Both the position numbers and the translations under genes were made by a program. A DNA stretch of 64,000 nucleotides, from positions 125,337,501 through 125,401,500 of the forward strand of contig CP142451.1 of assembly GCA_038049695.1 (NCBI GenBank). Direction: 5' to 3'. The DNA comes from Cinnamomum chago (Eukaryota; Streptophyta; Magnoliopsida; Laurales; Lauraceae). The notes beneath the pieces are model-generated. The model was given only the letters and a program-made list of their open reading frames with translations. It had not been told where the DNA came from and did no database searches. Of the stretch, positions 1 to 12,141 are shown in pieces; the stretch's first letter is position 1; each line of letters begins with the position of its first letter.

Positions 1-19
1 AGTGACAATGATTGTCTAG

Positions 20-175
20 ACTCTAGATAAAGATGCTCATAATGAGGCGTTAGAAGAGCATATGATATTAGCTTGTAAAGCTATAGGAGTTTCTTGTGGT
101 AAGAGTGATGAGGATATGTTTTTCCTCGTTAAGGGGTTCTTATGCAAAAATCAAGACCAGGAAATTCAAAGATAA
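20..175 (+). CDS. Possible last exon of an unidentified gene running in from the left
   Basis: An acceptor-like CTAG at 16-19 is followed by an open frame of about 51 codons (starting Thr-Leu-Asp-Lys-Asp-Ala-His) that stops at TAA 173-175. The translation is balanced in composition and includes EEHMILACKAIGVSC and a following Asp/Glu/Phe-rich stretch, which looks more like coding sequence than random DNA. I do not recognise the family. It could be the 3' end of a plus-strand gene or a fragment of a mobile element. It also conflicts with a RAD23 gene continuing leftward on the other strand, unless it sits in an intron of that gene. Weak call. Confidence 0.25.
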   Translation, partial: TLDKDAHNEALEEHMILACKAIGVSCGKSDEDMFFLVKGFLCKNQDQEIQR

Positions 176-881
176 AAGCATGAGTTGAAAAAATTCTAAG
201 TTCAATTAATTGTTATCATTCTGTTAAGATTAAGAACAAGGGAACCTTAGTAGCTGTATAATTTAAGCTCCTTTTTTTTAGAGTGCGCATTTTGGGTCTA
301 GTTTGTAAGGCCTTTGTATTGTATTTCCTCAATTGTCCCATTATGTTGCTTTTTGATGAAATAGATCAACATTAGGCGTTTCGTGAGTAAATAAATAAAG
401 CATCTACTAACTTTTGAAATTAGAGCAATATTAAACATAACCTAAAGCAATGAATTAATTTGACAATAAAAATGATATAATAAAATCTAAGATAGTGAAA
501 AGAGAATAAGAAAAACAGTATCGAAAACAATCTAAAGAATGGATTCAAATTGGAAAATTAACAATAAATACAATCTAAAATACAGAAACCCAGTTGTATC
601 TCATGATTCTTGCCATTCGGCAAAACAGACAAATAAATGTTTGACAATTTGCTCATCATGCAGAGTGCGCAACGGATGCATCCATACTATTTTCGCCAAG
701 GGAACCGCACACAGCTACACAGCAATCAAGCTGCAAATACCACTGATAGCAAGGACAGCGAGAGGTCACAATTTAATTTGAGGCAGCTCTATAACAAGTG
801 CACTTCCCCCACCCCCCCTTCCACATTCAAACCATGAAAATATTTAAGAATTTGAGTATCAACAAGACAACAACTGCTTAC

Positions 882-935
882 GATGCAGGAACAGTAGTAG
901 AAGCTGGTGCAGCAGCTGGTGGAGCTGTGGAAGCT

Positions 936-970
<35 letters not shown>

Positions 971-3900
971 GGGTGCAGGTGCAGGTGCAGGTGTTGGTGC
1001 TGGTGCTGGTGCTGGTGCAGGTGCAGGTGCAGCCACTGGAGGCCTGCGTAACGTACAAGAAAAACAAATACTTTACATAAAATACAAAAATAGCACTTAT
1101 AAAACTTCTGAACAAAAAATATATGGCATGGCCATGGAGTGTGTGAGTCTTCCAGAAACTTACGGAGCACCAGTTCCCACAAGAGCACGGGGTACTGTTG
1201 ATGTCACTGGCGAAGGTGCAACAATGGGAGGTGAGGAACCTGTTGCTGGGGCCTACAGATGAAAACAGAAACTTATCAACATTTTAAAGGATGATTCATC
1301 TTATATTGAACTACAATATCGGCTTTCACTTCAGGGAATTGTCATGATTATGCATATAACAAGAAACATTAAAAACATTGGGTCAATGTAAAACATTTAT
1401 AGTCTATACTATTTGATAAGAAAGGTGGAGCCAGACATTTCCACATTTATACGTTTCATACAGGACGATGCATGCGAAGGTTGACCCAAGAGCAAGACCC
1501 ACGACCCACATTGGCTGGGAGAAAGAGGGAGGCCCAAGGTGGTCCAGATGAAGGACTTGAAACTTCTAACCTGTGAGGCCCAGATACATTATTTATTTTA
1601 TTTTATTTTTTAACAATATACCCAGATGCTTCAAAATAGGCAATATATTCATGTCTAATATCCTTACATATGGGGTGTCTGGTGTCCCTGCTTTGCCATG
1701 TAGTACCTGGGCATCATAGCTTCCAAAGGAGAGCGAGATGCACCACTCGTTGATAAACCCATCAAGCAATAAATTGTCTTTCCTACCAGAATGACAAATT
1801 GACAGCTTAAAATGATTGGTGAAAAAAAAAAAATTTGGAATTCCTCCCTGCAATCAGGCACATGAATTTTTGGTCACTTGATCTCGGTTGTTTGGTGGGA
1901 TTTGCAAACGCACTCTATCACAGTCATGTCACTTCAATCAAACTTTCTGTAATTCAATAAGGCTAGTAGTTTCTCCCTTTCTAAATTTTGTTGTTTCCTC
2001 ATCAAACATGATTGTTCCTAAGCAAAACCAAAGTCCTCATAGAAATTATGTTGAACAAAAGGACCAAAAGTTCAAGATCTTGCCTCTCTTTACTCTTGAG
2101 GAACTCAGAGCATAGAATTGGTTGACTAATTAAGAAAATAGAGAACAGGACGATCTTTCCTGATTATAAACTAGTACTAGAAAAGGTTGTAGTTTTAGTA
2201 GCACAATAATCTCCAACACTCCAGATCTTGCACGTATTAATACATTTTTCATGAATATCAAGCATCTTATCAGAATAAAGTGAAGAAGAGCCACGAGTAT
2301 CAGCAAGTCTTGATTTGTAATCTTTGCTCACAATTTGACATGAATGTCCCCCAAACATGACAGATATCAAATCAACGTGATTATGATTTTTGACAGGATT
2401 GCTAATGTGATTTTCACAGATGGTGTTTGTGTGGATATCCAATCAATGAGATTTTGATTTGTTGACAGGAGTACTAATGTGATTTTCACCTATGTACTAA
2501 TGTGCTTGTGCGTGTATGAGTTATGTTCTGATAAGAGGTACCTCTCACGGCTTGCTTGAGAGGAAAAAGTCTATGTCCATGTGGGACCCATTAGGATGCA
2601 TGCCAATCGTGCGAGGATAGTGTAATAGAAAGGTCTCATTGTGAATATGATTTTAGACAAAGATCATCTCAATCAGATCATCAAAACAACTGATTTAGGG
2701 GCCTTAAAGTTTAACAGGTGACTAACTCAGATTAGTGTCAGGTTAGGGTTTAATGAATGTCGATTTTTTTTTGTGGGGCGAGGAATTTGCACAGAAATCA
2801 AAACCCAGAACAACAATTGATCTCCCTGACTTATGTCTGAAACAAGATTAAAGTACTACTGTATACATCCATAATTCAAAAAAAAAAAAAAGAGTGAGCA
2901 TAGAATACTTCTGAAAAGATGAAGTAACTTCTATATAAAGAAGTAAATTCAAGAAAATCTTAACAAAGAAAAAGGAAAATAATCGAAGTTAATGAGTAGA
3001 GTCAATGAATCAAAATTCAAAATGAATTAAGTCCGCATCGACCTAGTACCTTACTAATAGGAGCAGCTGATGTGGTTGAGACTTCACTCGACGAGCTCTT
3101 AGCCTAATAATATTACAGCATAACAAAAAAGAAATAAATACAAGAAATATTTTTTTTAACGATAAAAAAATTAAATACCATTAACTACCAAGTCTACTAG
3201 TACTTGCTGAATAGGAACACAGAAATATTCGCAACAATATTTAGAACTAGGAATGTCAATGGACTTCTGGTTACCCAGTTATCCAAATGACAAGTCCTGA
3301 AAAGTCTGGGTATGGACCCTCTTGTTGGACCATGATTGAAAATCGGGTTTGAGTCCAGCTACGAGTACTGTTTCTGTCAGGTCCATACCTGAATACCCAT
3401 GTACCTGTGCGTGTATGTGTATATCATGGAATACGATGTGGACGCCGTGTGTGGCTCCACCAATAATGGGTGATCGAAAGATCTAGATGTGACTCACCTA
3501 TGTGCAAAATTTCAATTCCATTTGATCGTCAAAACACTTGATCTGTGGCCTTCAAAAGTTCAATGATTTTATAATGCATCATTTTTTTTTTTCAATCCAA
3601 CAATCAGGTCTCAATCGTATCATGTAAAAAAAAGGGGATCCATGACATTCAGTGGGGTGATAATAACAGTGTTGAATTGATCAACGGGGGGGCTCAGGTG
3701 GGGCCCACTGTTTGGCTGACACAGTGCAATACATCTTCACCTAAAGAAAACTGATCATATAATATTATTATGTATGACATGAAACTCAGAAGAGCTTGCA
3801 ACACAGATGGTTGATACTCATCCTTGCAAACATGAGGTCTTATATTTTAGTCAAAATACCAATCAGTACATAACTATTTTAGATGTTTGAGCCTGGTACG

Positions 3901-6900
3901 GAGGCGGGTCTTGGCTCTTGGTATATAAAGTGAATCAAATCCTGATCTGGGTCATCGATGGCCTGACCCAGACCTGACCTATTCGCATACCTATTTGGAA
4001 CGAGGTTCTAGTCAATTCTTGTAATCAACATGAACTTCTAACCCAAGTAAATTAGAGTTCAAGTTTCAATAAAGGAGGGGGTCCTTTATCCTTGCCCTTG
4101 TCAAAGTGTCCAACTCGGATCCTCCACTATTTTCGAAAGATCCAACTATCCAAGTATCACAGGTTATGAATGCCCATACTGAAGAAAAGCGTGGAGGGTT
4201 GACCAATCTCGATCATTTACATACTCGATATTCAAGATTTGATACCCACACTGATGTAGCCGTGTTCCAAAAAGTAAAATTACTTTATCTACAGAAAGGT
4301 GGTGTAAGTAACTAGTGCTATGGATCTTCTAGGGGTAGACAAGGAAAGTAATGCTTACTTAACTTTATAACGAACCATCAAGTTTAGTAAGTTGCAACGA
4401 AGCTACGCCTATAGTTCCAATTTTGGCTGGGCAATGGGCTTTTAAGTATCTTTTCAATACTTGTTTTGGTTTGTTGTAGCATGGAATGAGAACACCAAGT
4501 ATGAGCACTATCTCATGATAAAACTTGAACAAGTAATCAAGTATATTACAAATCCTCCATGCAACCCCATATAAAAGACCTGAATCCCCAAATACATATA
4601 TTGAGCTGCATTCAGCATTAGCATTGCAAATGTGATGGTCAACGAGTCATTTGTCGATAACATATATTAGCTGAATAAGCTTCCCACCATAGTTTTGATG
4701 AAATAAGGTTAGTTCTGGTCCTAAACATATAATTTCAGTATTCAGGACTGTGGTTCAAACAGCAACACCAAATTAGGTTAATGCACACTCCCATTATGGT
4801 ATAAGTCTGGGGGTATAGTCCATGGGAACCAGTTTAGTTTACTTTAGTTCACATTACTTCCCAATGAAAGCAAATATGTTTTTGCGGTGGTGGTAGATAT
4901 GCATGTATGCACACAATTCTTTATGTTGCAAGTTAGAACCAAAAGAAATGCAATCCCAAAAATTAAAGAAAAGAAGCAAGTAAAGCAATACTATTATGGT
5001 TTTATTCTACCTGCACATGTAGACACAAAAAGAACAAGCACCTAATAAGTGCTCCCTAGAATAAAGCCAATTATTACCTTGGATAACATGATAACAAGAA
5101 AACTATTTTCGGTTACACTGTTTTCTTCCAAGGTAGTAACATCTTTAAGTACTTTTCCTTGATGTATAAGCATTTGTTGTGCACTTGGGTAAACATCTTT
5201 GCCCTGGGACTTCTCTATATGCACTTTTACATCAGCAATCTGCAGAAAACATATTCAAAATCTAAAATAACATAATGCAATATATGAAAAGCCAAAGAGA
5301 AATTGGAATGGTATCCACCATCACATATTGGAAAAATGTGTTATTCGATGGAATAAAGAAAAAGCTCAGACACCCTCATAGATTAGAAACAAATTTAATC
5401 TTATTCAACTTTTTTTCAATTAGTTGCTAGGCATGCGTACATGCAATCGTACATGTACAAACATACATATATAAAGAGAGACTAAAACAATGAAAAGATC
5501 ATAGTTTGACCATGAATAGGTGATTCAGTCCACATGTTCCTGACTTAGCTGGACCAAGACAACTGGAAATCTAGATACCAAGAAAATTCAAATATCCACC
5601 AAATAACACTCAAGCAGCCACAAGTCAGATAAACTATGAAGGACTTTAAAGCTCGCCCTGTGAGATATTCAAGCTAGCTCAATCTCTTCATTAGCAACAT
5701 GAGCCAAGCCCAAGCTCAGACAAGATGGCTCTCCTCATCATTGGCATCCCCCTAATGTCTACTGACACCATTGATACCACTTTTACAAGAGAAGATAGAA
5801 AATTCCACATCATAGATGCAGTAGATCATACCATTAGATTGTCAAAGGCAACCTAGGAACAAATAATAGCAAAAATCCACTAATAAAATATCAGTCGATC
5901 TAGTTGTTAAAAAAATTTAAATTGCTACAGAGATTTTAAAAAGGGAAAGCACAGAACCAGAATTATAGCTAGGAAGAGAAGTAGAAGAAAATAGCTGTGT
6001 GAATTGCAAGTGCAGTACCTAATAGGATAATAAGATGAAGTACTAAAATAGGTGTGGAGTTCTTTATTTCTAGGAGATCTCACAGGTTACGAAATTCCAT
6101 AGCTGGTTTCTACTGGAAGATGTGGTCTTGTTGGGAATGGTGGAAAATGAGCAGGTGTGAGTGGAGGAAGCTTGTGGGATCTTCCCTTGCAAATCTAATT
6201 TCTTGGCTACTCATCCTAGATCTGGTTTTTCTTTCCCTTTTTTTAAAGGGTATGTAGTTCTCCTTTTCCATCCATAGTGGCTAGTAAATTATTAGCTCCT
6301 CATATAGTAAACAATTTTGTTGGTTTGCCACACTGGATAAAATCCTAAATATAGGCAACCCTTAATATTTTTACATTAAATATTTCCAGAATAATATAAT
6401 GTACAATACAATAGCGTTGTATTAAGATCTTGTAATATTTTTGCTATTTGGCAGTTTTTGAAGAATGCAACAGATTTTATATTAGGTTGTTTGGCAGCTG
6501 CTATAGATTGTAATATATGTTGACAACAACAGAACCACCATCATCGCCATCATTATCACCATCATCATCATAAAAAATAAAAACAAAAAAACATCATCAC
6601 CACAAACTTCATCATGACCACATTTATCATCCTCATCACCACAACCTCATCATCACATCACCACAATCATCACCACGACCACAAGCATCATCATCACCAC
6701 AATCATCGCCACTGCCGTCATCGTCATTACCACCACCACCAACATCATCACCACTATCACTGCAGCCGCCACCATCACCTCCATCTTTTTCATTACTATC
6801 CTAAATAGTGCCCTCTCCTCTAGGAAGGGCAAGAGGTGAGGGACCGGGTTTTAAGAGAAGTTTATATTATAAAAATAAAATAAAATAAAAAAAATCTAAA

Positions 6901-8367
6901 GGAAGAGTTGTAGGAAAAACTACATAACTTTTTTTTAAGAAAAATAATATTTTCTTCTTATTTCTCTTAGATTGCCAAACAAGCAAGCTTTTTTAAGTGT
7001 AGAAAATAAAAGATTGTATTCTTTCATATTATTTTCTTAAGTTTTTTTTAAAAAAACAAGGCCCCAAGTGTTGTAAACAATCCCCAATCTCAAAGAATAA
7101 TGATCACTAAAAACTAAAATATACATAAACCGCCTAAAACCCTGATGTTTATATCTCCGTAATATACCCCAGTCATGGTCCACAGCTTTCTCCTACTATC
7201 TGCATTGCAATATCTAGGAGATGTTGGAAATACACATTCCAATATCCAATCAAATGTAACCAGACTACAGGAGATGGGTGCTTCTTTTCGGCACATCTTC
7301 CGGGAGGCTAACTCGATGGCGGATGGTCCCACAAGGTAAGGAGTTTCTCGAACTTCTATCATTTTTTATGTATGGAATTTATTAGTTTTTAGTTTTACCC
7401 TGTCTTTGGGTAGTTGTTCTTTTGTTCTCTTTTTTTTCTGGTGGAATAAAATTTAACCGTTATAAAAAGAACAAACGTAACCAGAATCAAATCATTCATG
7501 CATCACGAGTGGACCCCATATACTAATCAAAAAAATAAAAGAAACCAAACAAACCCATCTCGTACTTATATAGTCACTTTGAAACACAATAAGAGCACCC
7601 CCAAAATTAACCAGTTCTGCCATGATTAAAAAAAGTATCTGCAAGAGGATACTCCATCTCCAATCATCCCCTCCTCTTAAACTTGTATTATATGAAAATT
7701 TTCTGTAGAAATACATAAAACCACAAATGCTAATAACCATAAAAGAAGCAAACCCCATAACTCATAACAGCTAAAACCAAGCCCTAGAACCACTCAGATA
7801 CCTCCTGTCAATGCATAAAAACAACACAACAACCATAGATTTCCAAAACTTAAAACAATTCAATTACAGCAACAACAACAATACTCCCTCCACGCAATCC
7901 CAATTGGTTAACAAAGACATCTGTAGTATTATCAACTATGCAAAATCGATCAAACAGCCCCATGATAAAAGATTTCTTCTTCGGTAAGAAATCACCTAAT
8001 AGATGAGAAAAGGAAGCAATGGATAAACATGGAACATTCCAATTTGCAACACAACAAAGAGATAAAAAAAACACATCTCTACAAAATCTAAAAAAAGAAA
8101 AACATAGGTCACAAAGTGCACAAATACATCTAAACACGTAATTAGACTTTGCAATTCAAAAAAACAACAAAAAGTATAAACATAGAAAGAAAAGAAACAT
8201 GAATCACAAACATAAACCCTAATCTTTCTCACAAGTATATGGCTGCGCTGCTGCGACTGAGAGAGAGCAACAAGTAGAGAGAGAAAGAATAAGAGATTTA
8301 CAGTGTGTTTCGGCTCCGCCTCGATCTCGAAGTGGGTTCCTTTGAGTGTCTTGATGAAAATCTTCAT
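882..8367 (-). CDS. RAD23: RAD23-like ubiquitin receptor (UV excision repair protein), 5' part; frame problem at exon 3
   Basis: RAD23 proteins shuttle ubiquitinated substrates to the proteasome through an N-terminal ubiquitin-like (UBL) domain and two UBA domains, and partner XPC/RAD4 in nucleotide excision repair. Exon 1 (8367-8302, 22 codons) encodes [19 protein letters not shown]; exon 2 (5239-5078, 54 codons) completes the UBL with [19 protein letters not shown] and ends [11 protein letters not shown]. Both have clean GT-AG borders and join in phase 0. Exon 3 (1043-882, 162 nt) lies between a good acceptor and a strong donor (GTAAGC). One frame reads a long Pro-Ala linker ending STTVPAS, typical of the family, but the phase-0 frame from exon 2 reads ASSG and then Cys/Thr/Ser repeats. 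So the linker is out of register by one base, or a small exon is missing from this model. UBA and XPC-binding exons are not seen in 1-880. Upstream of the start lies a 5' leader with GA/CT-rich patches. Confidence is high for the UBL and moderate for exon 3. Confidence 0.72.
2520..2745. repeat. Dispersed repeat, family shared with 32.38-32.57 kb
   Basis: The order of short blocks (a GGGACCCATTAG-type block, AAAGGTCTCATTGT, a gap, a block with ATCA near an AAAACAACTGATTTAGGGG-type stretch, then TTAAAGTTTAA) recurs at 32380-32570 with roughly two-thirds identity by eye. A weaker relative lies at about 3415-3560, inside the hAT-like element. The class is unknown; it may be an old MITE. Confidence 0.4.
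3248..3992. mobile_element. Non-autonomous hAT-like element (745 bp)
   Basis: Left flank ATTTAGAAC (3239-3247) and right flank ATTTGGAAC (3993-4001) form a 9-bp near-identical target duplication. The inner ends, TAGGAATGTCAAT and the reverse complement of the right end (AGGTATGCGAAT), form short imperfect inverted repeats. There is no transposase frame. The middle contains a stretch related to the repeat at 2.5 kb, suggesting a nested insertion. Confidence 0.5.
5240..8301. other. RAD23 intron 1
   Basis: The intron separating the two UBL exons is AT-rich, with one long trinucleotide-rich tract (6536-6796). A minus-strand open frame at 7362-7114 vaguely resembles the RNase H tail of a retroelement but is too short and divergent to call. 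I see no other gene. Confidence 0.5.
6536..6796. repeat. (CAT/CAC)n-rich compound microsatellite
   Basis: About 260 bp of interrupted ATC/CAC trinucleotides, which on the plus strand read as a His-rich frame. The repeat is in RAD23 intron 1, and the apparent His-rich protein is a product of the repeat and not a gene. Confidence 0.85.
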
Positions 8368-10015
8368 GGCGGAATCGAAGAAGATTGATTGGAAGATTGG
8401 AGAATCCCAATCGCTTGGGAGAAGAGGAGAGAAAAAGGGTCGAAAAAAAGAGAAACCGGTTGCTGATGTGTGCGCACATGGGAAAGAGGGGTAGCCCAAG
8501 CTCTCTTACTTATATTAGTTGGATTTACATATGTCGATTAAAACAAATAATTAAAAAAAAATTTAAAGAAACGTGAAATTAGGAGGGGCCAAGTCTGCTT
8601 GTTTTTCTTTTGGCAGGATGAGACAAGTGGTATCTTATGGGGTCCATTGGTTGTGTGTACTGTATACCTACTGTGAATTAGGGTTTTGGTGAAAAGCAAA
8701 AAAAATAAATTAAAGAGTAGCAAAACTCCATGAAGAATGAAAATTAAAAAAAAATGATAAGTAAAAGAAAAAAATAGAGAAATCTTTAAGGATCTTCTCC
8801 CGACTTTATGGGGCCCACTTGGGACCACTTTTATCAGTGCAGCACCCCGTTCGAATTGAATATATGAAAAAATAAAAAAGAATCTACTATATTTAATATA
8901 TCATCAAATTTTAACACGATTAAATCAAAAGCTAAGAAAATATAATGGAAAAGGTTTTATGGAACGACGGACAGCTTATTCGTAAAGAGACATTTCCATG
9001 CATCTTACCCATGGTGATATGAATGATTCCAACTTCATATTCATCATATATAATCTACTCGTGAAATAATATTATTTGAGAAATTTATAAATACCTTATA
9101 TTATACGGCTAAAAATCATATTTAAACTAATTTTTCTTCAAACACCACGTTTGGATTGTATGTAAATTTGATTTGGGTGGGTGGGTGTCTGCAATAATGG
9201 AACAAGTGAAGTGTTAAAGATCAACAAAGACGAGGTCATCCAGAAGTTCTTGATAATGTAGTAAGAAATAAAGTGTTGAATTATAAATGATGAGAAAAAT
9301 ACAATCTAAACATATAATGAGAAGAGAAGCATGAGCACTGTTAGAGCAATGGTCCCAACGGGGCATCTTTGCCTCATGTACGTTTGTCTTTGGACTGTAA
9401 TTTGTACAAAGTTATTTGTACATTTCCATTGCATTGGTTGCATGGTTTAAAATATTGACTGTAATTAGAGTGCATAGGCCGATATAATTGGTCCATATTG
9501 AAACGATAAGTTCATACTAAATGGTTTTGGTTTTGGCCTCCCAAAATATCTAAAAATATCAGTCTGCATTAGCCGCTACCTTGAAAGTATTGATCTAAAT
9601 CAATTAGATCACCTGGTATTTTAAAAATATCGATCAACAGACCCTTTCAACGTGCTCTACTGCTTCTTCCCATTTGCACATAAAATGTAGGAAAAAATGT
9701 AGATGTCAGCTTTCCCATTTCCAAAAGAGTACAAAGAGATACATAACATAGAGATTATGCAGCAAAACAATGAAAAAAAGGGAGCTCTCTCATACAAATT
9801 ATAGGTCGCATAAAAAGAAAATACGAGAGAGAGAGATGAGAAGACTGGATCATGTACCCGAGGTCTTGGACTGCCACATATTGTTCGATTTTCTTCTCTT
9901 CTCCTTTCCCTCCCTCATCTTCTCCTCGCCCATCCCTTTTTCCCCTTTTGTCTTTCTATGACCGTGGAAGGAAAAACAACGAATACCCTTTTTAAGGGTG
10001 TCTATATAATTTAAA
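8368..10015. other. RAD23 upstream region and intergenic DNA
   Basis: The first few hundred bases upstream of the RAD23 start (to about 8.6 kb) should hold its promoter and 5' leader, but I could not pick a certain TATA box. From 8.8 to 10.0 kb the DNA is AT-rich with no supported gene. A GAGAGA tract lies near 9826-9836. Confidence 0.4.
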
Positions 10016-10191
10016 CCTCGATGGTAGCTCAGTTGGCCTAAGTCTACAGTTTGCATTTGGAGGTTGTGGGTTCGAAGTTACACTACCATAGTGGGTCCAC
10101 AGGATAATTTTATCGACTTTCTCTCCTGAGCTCGTAGGGATTATTCTGACCAAAAGAACTAGGAACCCTACGTTATCAAAAAAAAAAAAAA
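10016..10191 (+). mobile_element. tRNA-derived SINE, family 1
   Basis: An RNA polymerase III box A-like GGTAGCTCAGTTGG (10023 on) and box B-like GGGTTCGAAGT (about 10068) head the element. A tail block ending AGGAACCCTACGTTAT is followed by poly(A). The flanks read AGGGTGTCTATATAATT on the left and AGGGCCTCTATGTAATT on the right, a degenerate 17-bp target duplication. Related copies are at 35.67, 38.60 and 51.24 kb. Confidence 0.75.
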
Positions 10192-10447
10192 GGGCCTCTA
10201 TGTAATTCCATTCCATACATAATGCATGTCCATATTATAAAAAAAGGATGCCCCATACATTCTTGGGCTCTACAAAATGGCCTGCGCTGAAAAATCTAAG
10301 CCGGTCGTTATCAATTGCCTCAGCTACTATGACCCTTGGTAAATTTTTGGTCTAAATAAGAGATGGGTCCACTGTCAATTTTAGAACACTATGCCATTTG
10401 CTCGAGTGATCTAATTCTTAGTTTATGGTCTCAATACCAAGGGTATA

Positions 10448-12141
10448 TGATGTAATAAATTGATTAATTTCTTTATTTATCAATACAATTCATGCTTTTC
10501 CTTTCATGAGATGAATGGTGTTTTATATACTTGCACATAACCAATACAAAAGACATAATGGTTCATGAGATGAACCGGAGTCCATAAGTATACTAGATGT
10601 AATACATGTGTGTGGATGAGATCCACATACAAGAGATATGTATTGCAAATCTTATACTTAAATATCTTCACAACCAGTGATAAGATTGGGCATCTCATCT
10701 GATAAGGTTGTAGCACTTTGATCACTATGAGATAGTGTGGTTTGTCTCGATCATTGGAATGTAAGATTCTAGATCATGGAAGGACCATAAGAAGCACCTT
10801 ATATACACTGTCTTTACTTTAAGATCTGCTCTCATAATTCCCTAGCAATAGGCTCATAATCCTGAGACATTAATGAACTCAAGTTTCTATATATTTATTT
10901 GCTTTGAGTCACCAATGAGTGAGGCCAATTGTAGGTCAACACCTCGGTGATTTGGGTACGTGGTAGTAGAGCTGTGAGAACATTCAATGGTCAAGATGGA
11001 ATCTATCTTTAATATCTTCTTGTGCCAATTAATGGATTTATCATTGGTAAGGGCGCACCCATTCCAATTAAGAGTTAATTGGATCGGTATCAAATGATCA
11101 TTATAATTAATTGGGGCTCAAGGATAATAAGATATGGATCTAATTTGGTGGACAGGTCCATTTGATCCATGGATATAGATGGAGAGGCCTACTTGTGGTA
11201 TTGAGGAAGTTTAGGGTCTTTATTATAATTTATTCTTAAGACTAGAGTGCAATTGCATTTATATAGTGGAGTTATTTGCAATTAACTGTGGACCCGGATT
11301 GCACATGAGATGTGGGGTCGCATGTCCTAGTTGGAGCCAGTTTTCTAAGGAATCCCTAGTGGTCCCCACGCTAGCCCAAGTTATTAGAAAGATACTAATT
11401 CTACTTGAACTTTAAAAGGAAGGTTACTATTTCTATTTGAAGTGAGACTTCTAATAGTGGTAATGGTAAGCTACTAATTATTAATTGAAGCAGGACTTCC
11501 ATTTTAATTAGAAAGGAGAAAGCTACTAATTGTTGTGGAAGTGAGACTTCTATGGCAACTAGCAAGGGAGAAGTTTACTATTTTGTAATGGGAGTTAAAC
11601 TTCTATTTCAAATAGGAAAAGAGGTGGAATGGAGGGCTATATAAAGATGAATAAACCCCTCTTGGTCGTGCATAATACATAGAGCAACTTCAGCCCCTTT
11701 GTGCAAGTGTTGCACAAGTTCTCTTCCTCTCTAAGTTCTCCTCTCTTTCACCTTTAGTTTCTTAGAGTTACTAGTTAGGTTTTCTCTTGGAAATTCCACC
11801 ATCTTCTTGAGAAAAGAGATCTAATACGGGTAATAACGTGGAAGATCAAAATATATTGGATAGTGAAGGTGTTCATCATCAAAGGAAAAAACTCAAATTC
11901 TCCATTAGAGCACAACAAAGTTCCAAAGGTATATCTACATCCTTGTATGTTGTGGATTTCGTGGTTGCATGTTTAGGTGTTGTTTTCTATCTTCTAGATA
12001 GTATATGTTGTTGTACATGATTTTTGGGTTTGAGGGATTGCATCCTGAATTGAGTTTGTTGCCTTCTAGATAATTGATCCCTGTATCAAGTAGGTCAAAA
12101 AAATTTGAAACCTGTCTGGAAGGCCCACCTAGTTTCCAACA
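10448..12141 (+). mobile_element. Possible solo or truncated LTR
   Basis: The stretch has no gene but carries promoter-like architecture: a TATA box CTATATAAAG at 11637-11646, a pyrimidine-rich leader (about 11700-11800), and an end reading TTTCCAACA, a typical LTR terminus ending CA. Upstream of the TATA box, 11.4-11.62 kb contains about three degenerate 60-70-bp repeats around GTGAGACTTCTA. No partner LTR, primer-binding site or pol fragment was found, and the left limit is a guess. Confidence 0.3.

Larger units (their letters stand above)
1044..5077. other. RAD23 intron 2, repeat-bearing
   Basis: This 4-kb stretch between RAD23 exons 3 and 2 has no convincing coding sequence. It holds a hAT-like element (3248-3992), a dispersed repeat (about 2520-2745) related to one at 32.4 kb, and several A/T homopolymers. 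No other gene is seen. Confidence 0.6.

Noticed and set aside
798..1262. Plus-strand Gly-Ala-rich frame of 154 codons
   Set aside because: It is the complement of the GGTGCA/GGAGCA repeat in the RAD23 linker exon. The minus strand has matching splice sites and family-like Pro-Ala content.
6614..6808. His-rich protein frame
   Set aside because: It is a translation of a CAT/CAC microsatellite inside RAD23 intron 1.
7114..7362. Minus-strand frame with a faint RNase H-like look
   Set aside because: Too short, with no catalytic residues that I can place. No other retroelement sequence lies beside it.
10016..10100. Functional tRNA gene
   Set aside because: Boxes A and B are present, but the cloverleaf stems are not maintained and a SINE body with poly(A) follows.
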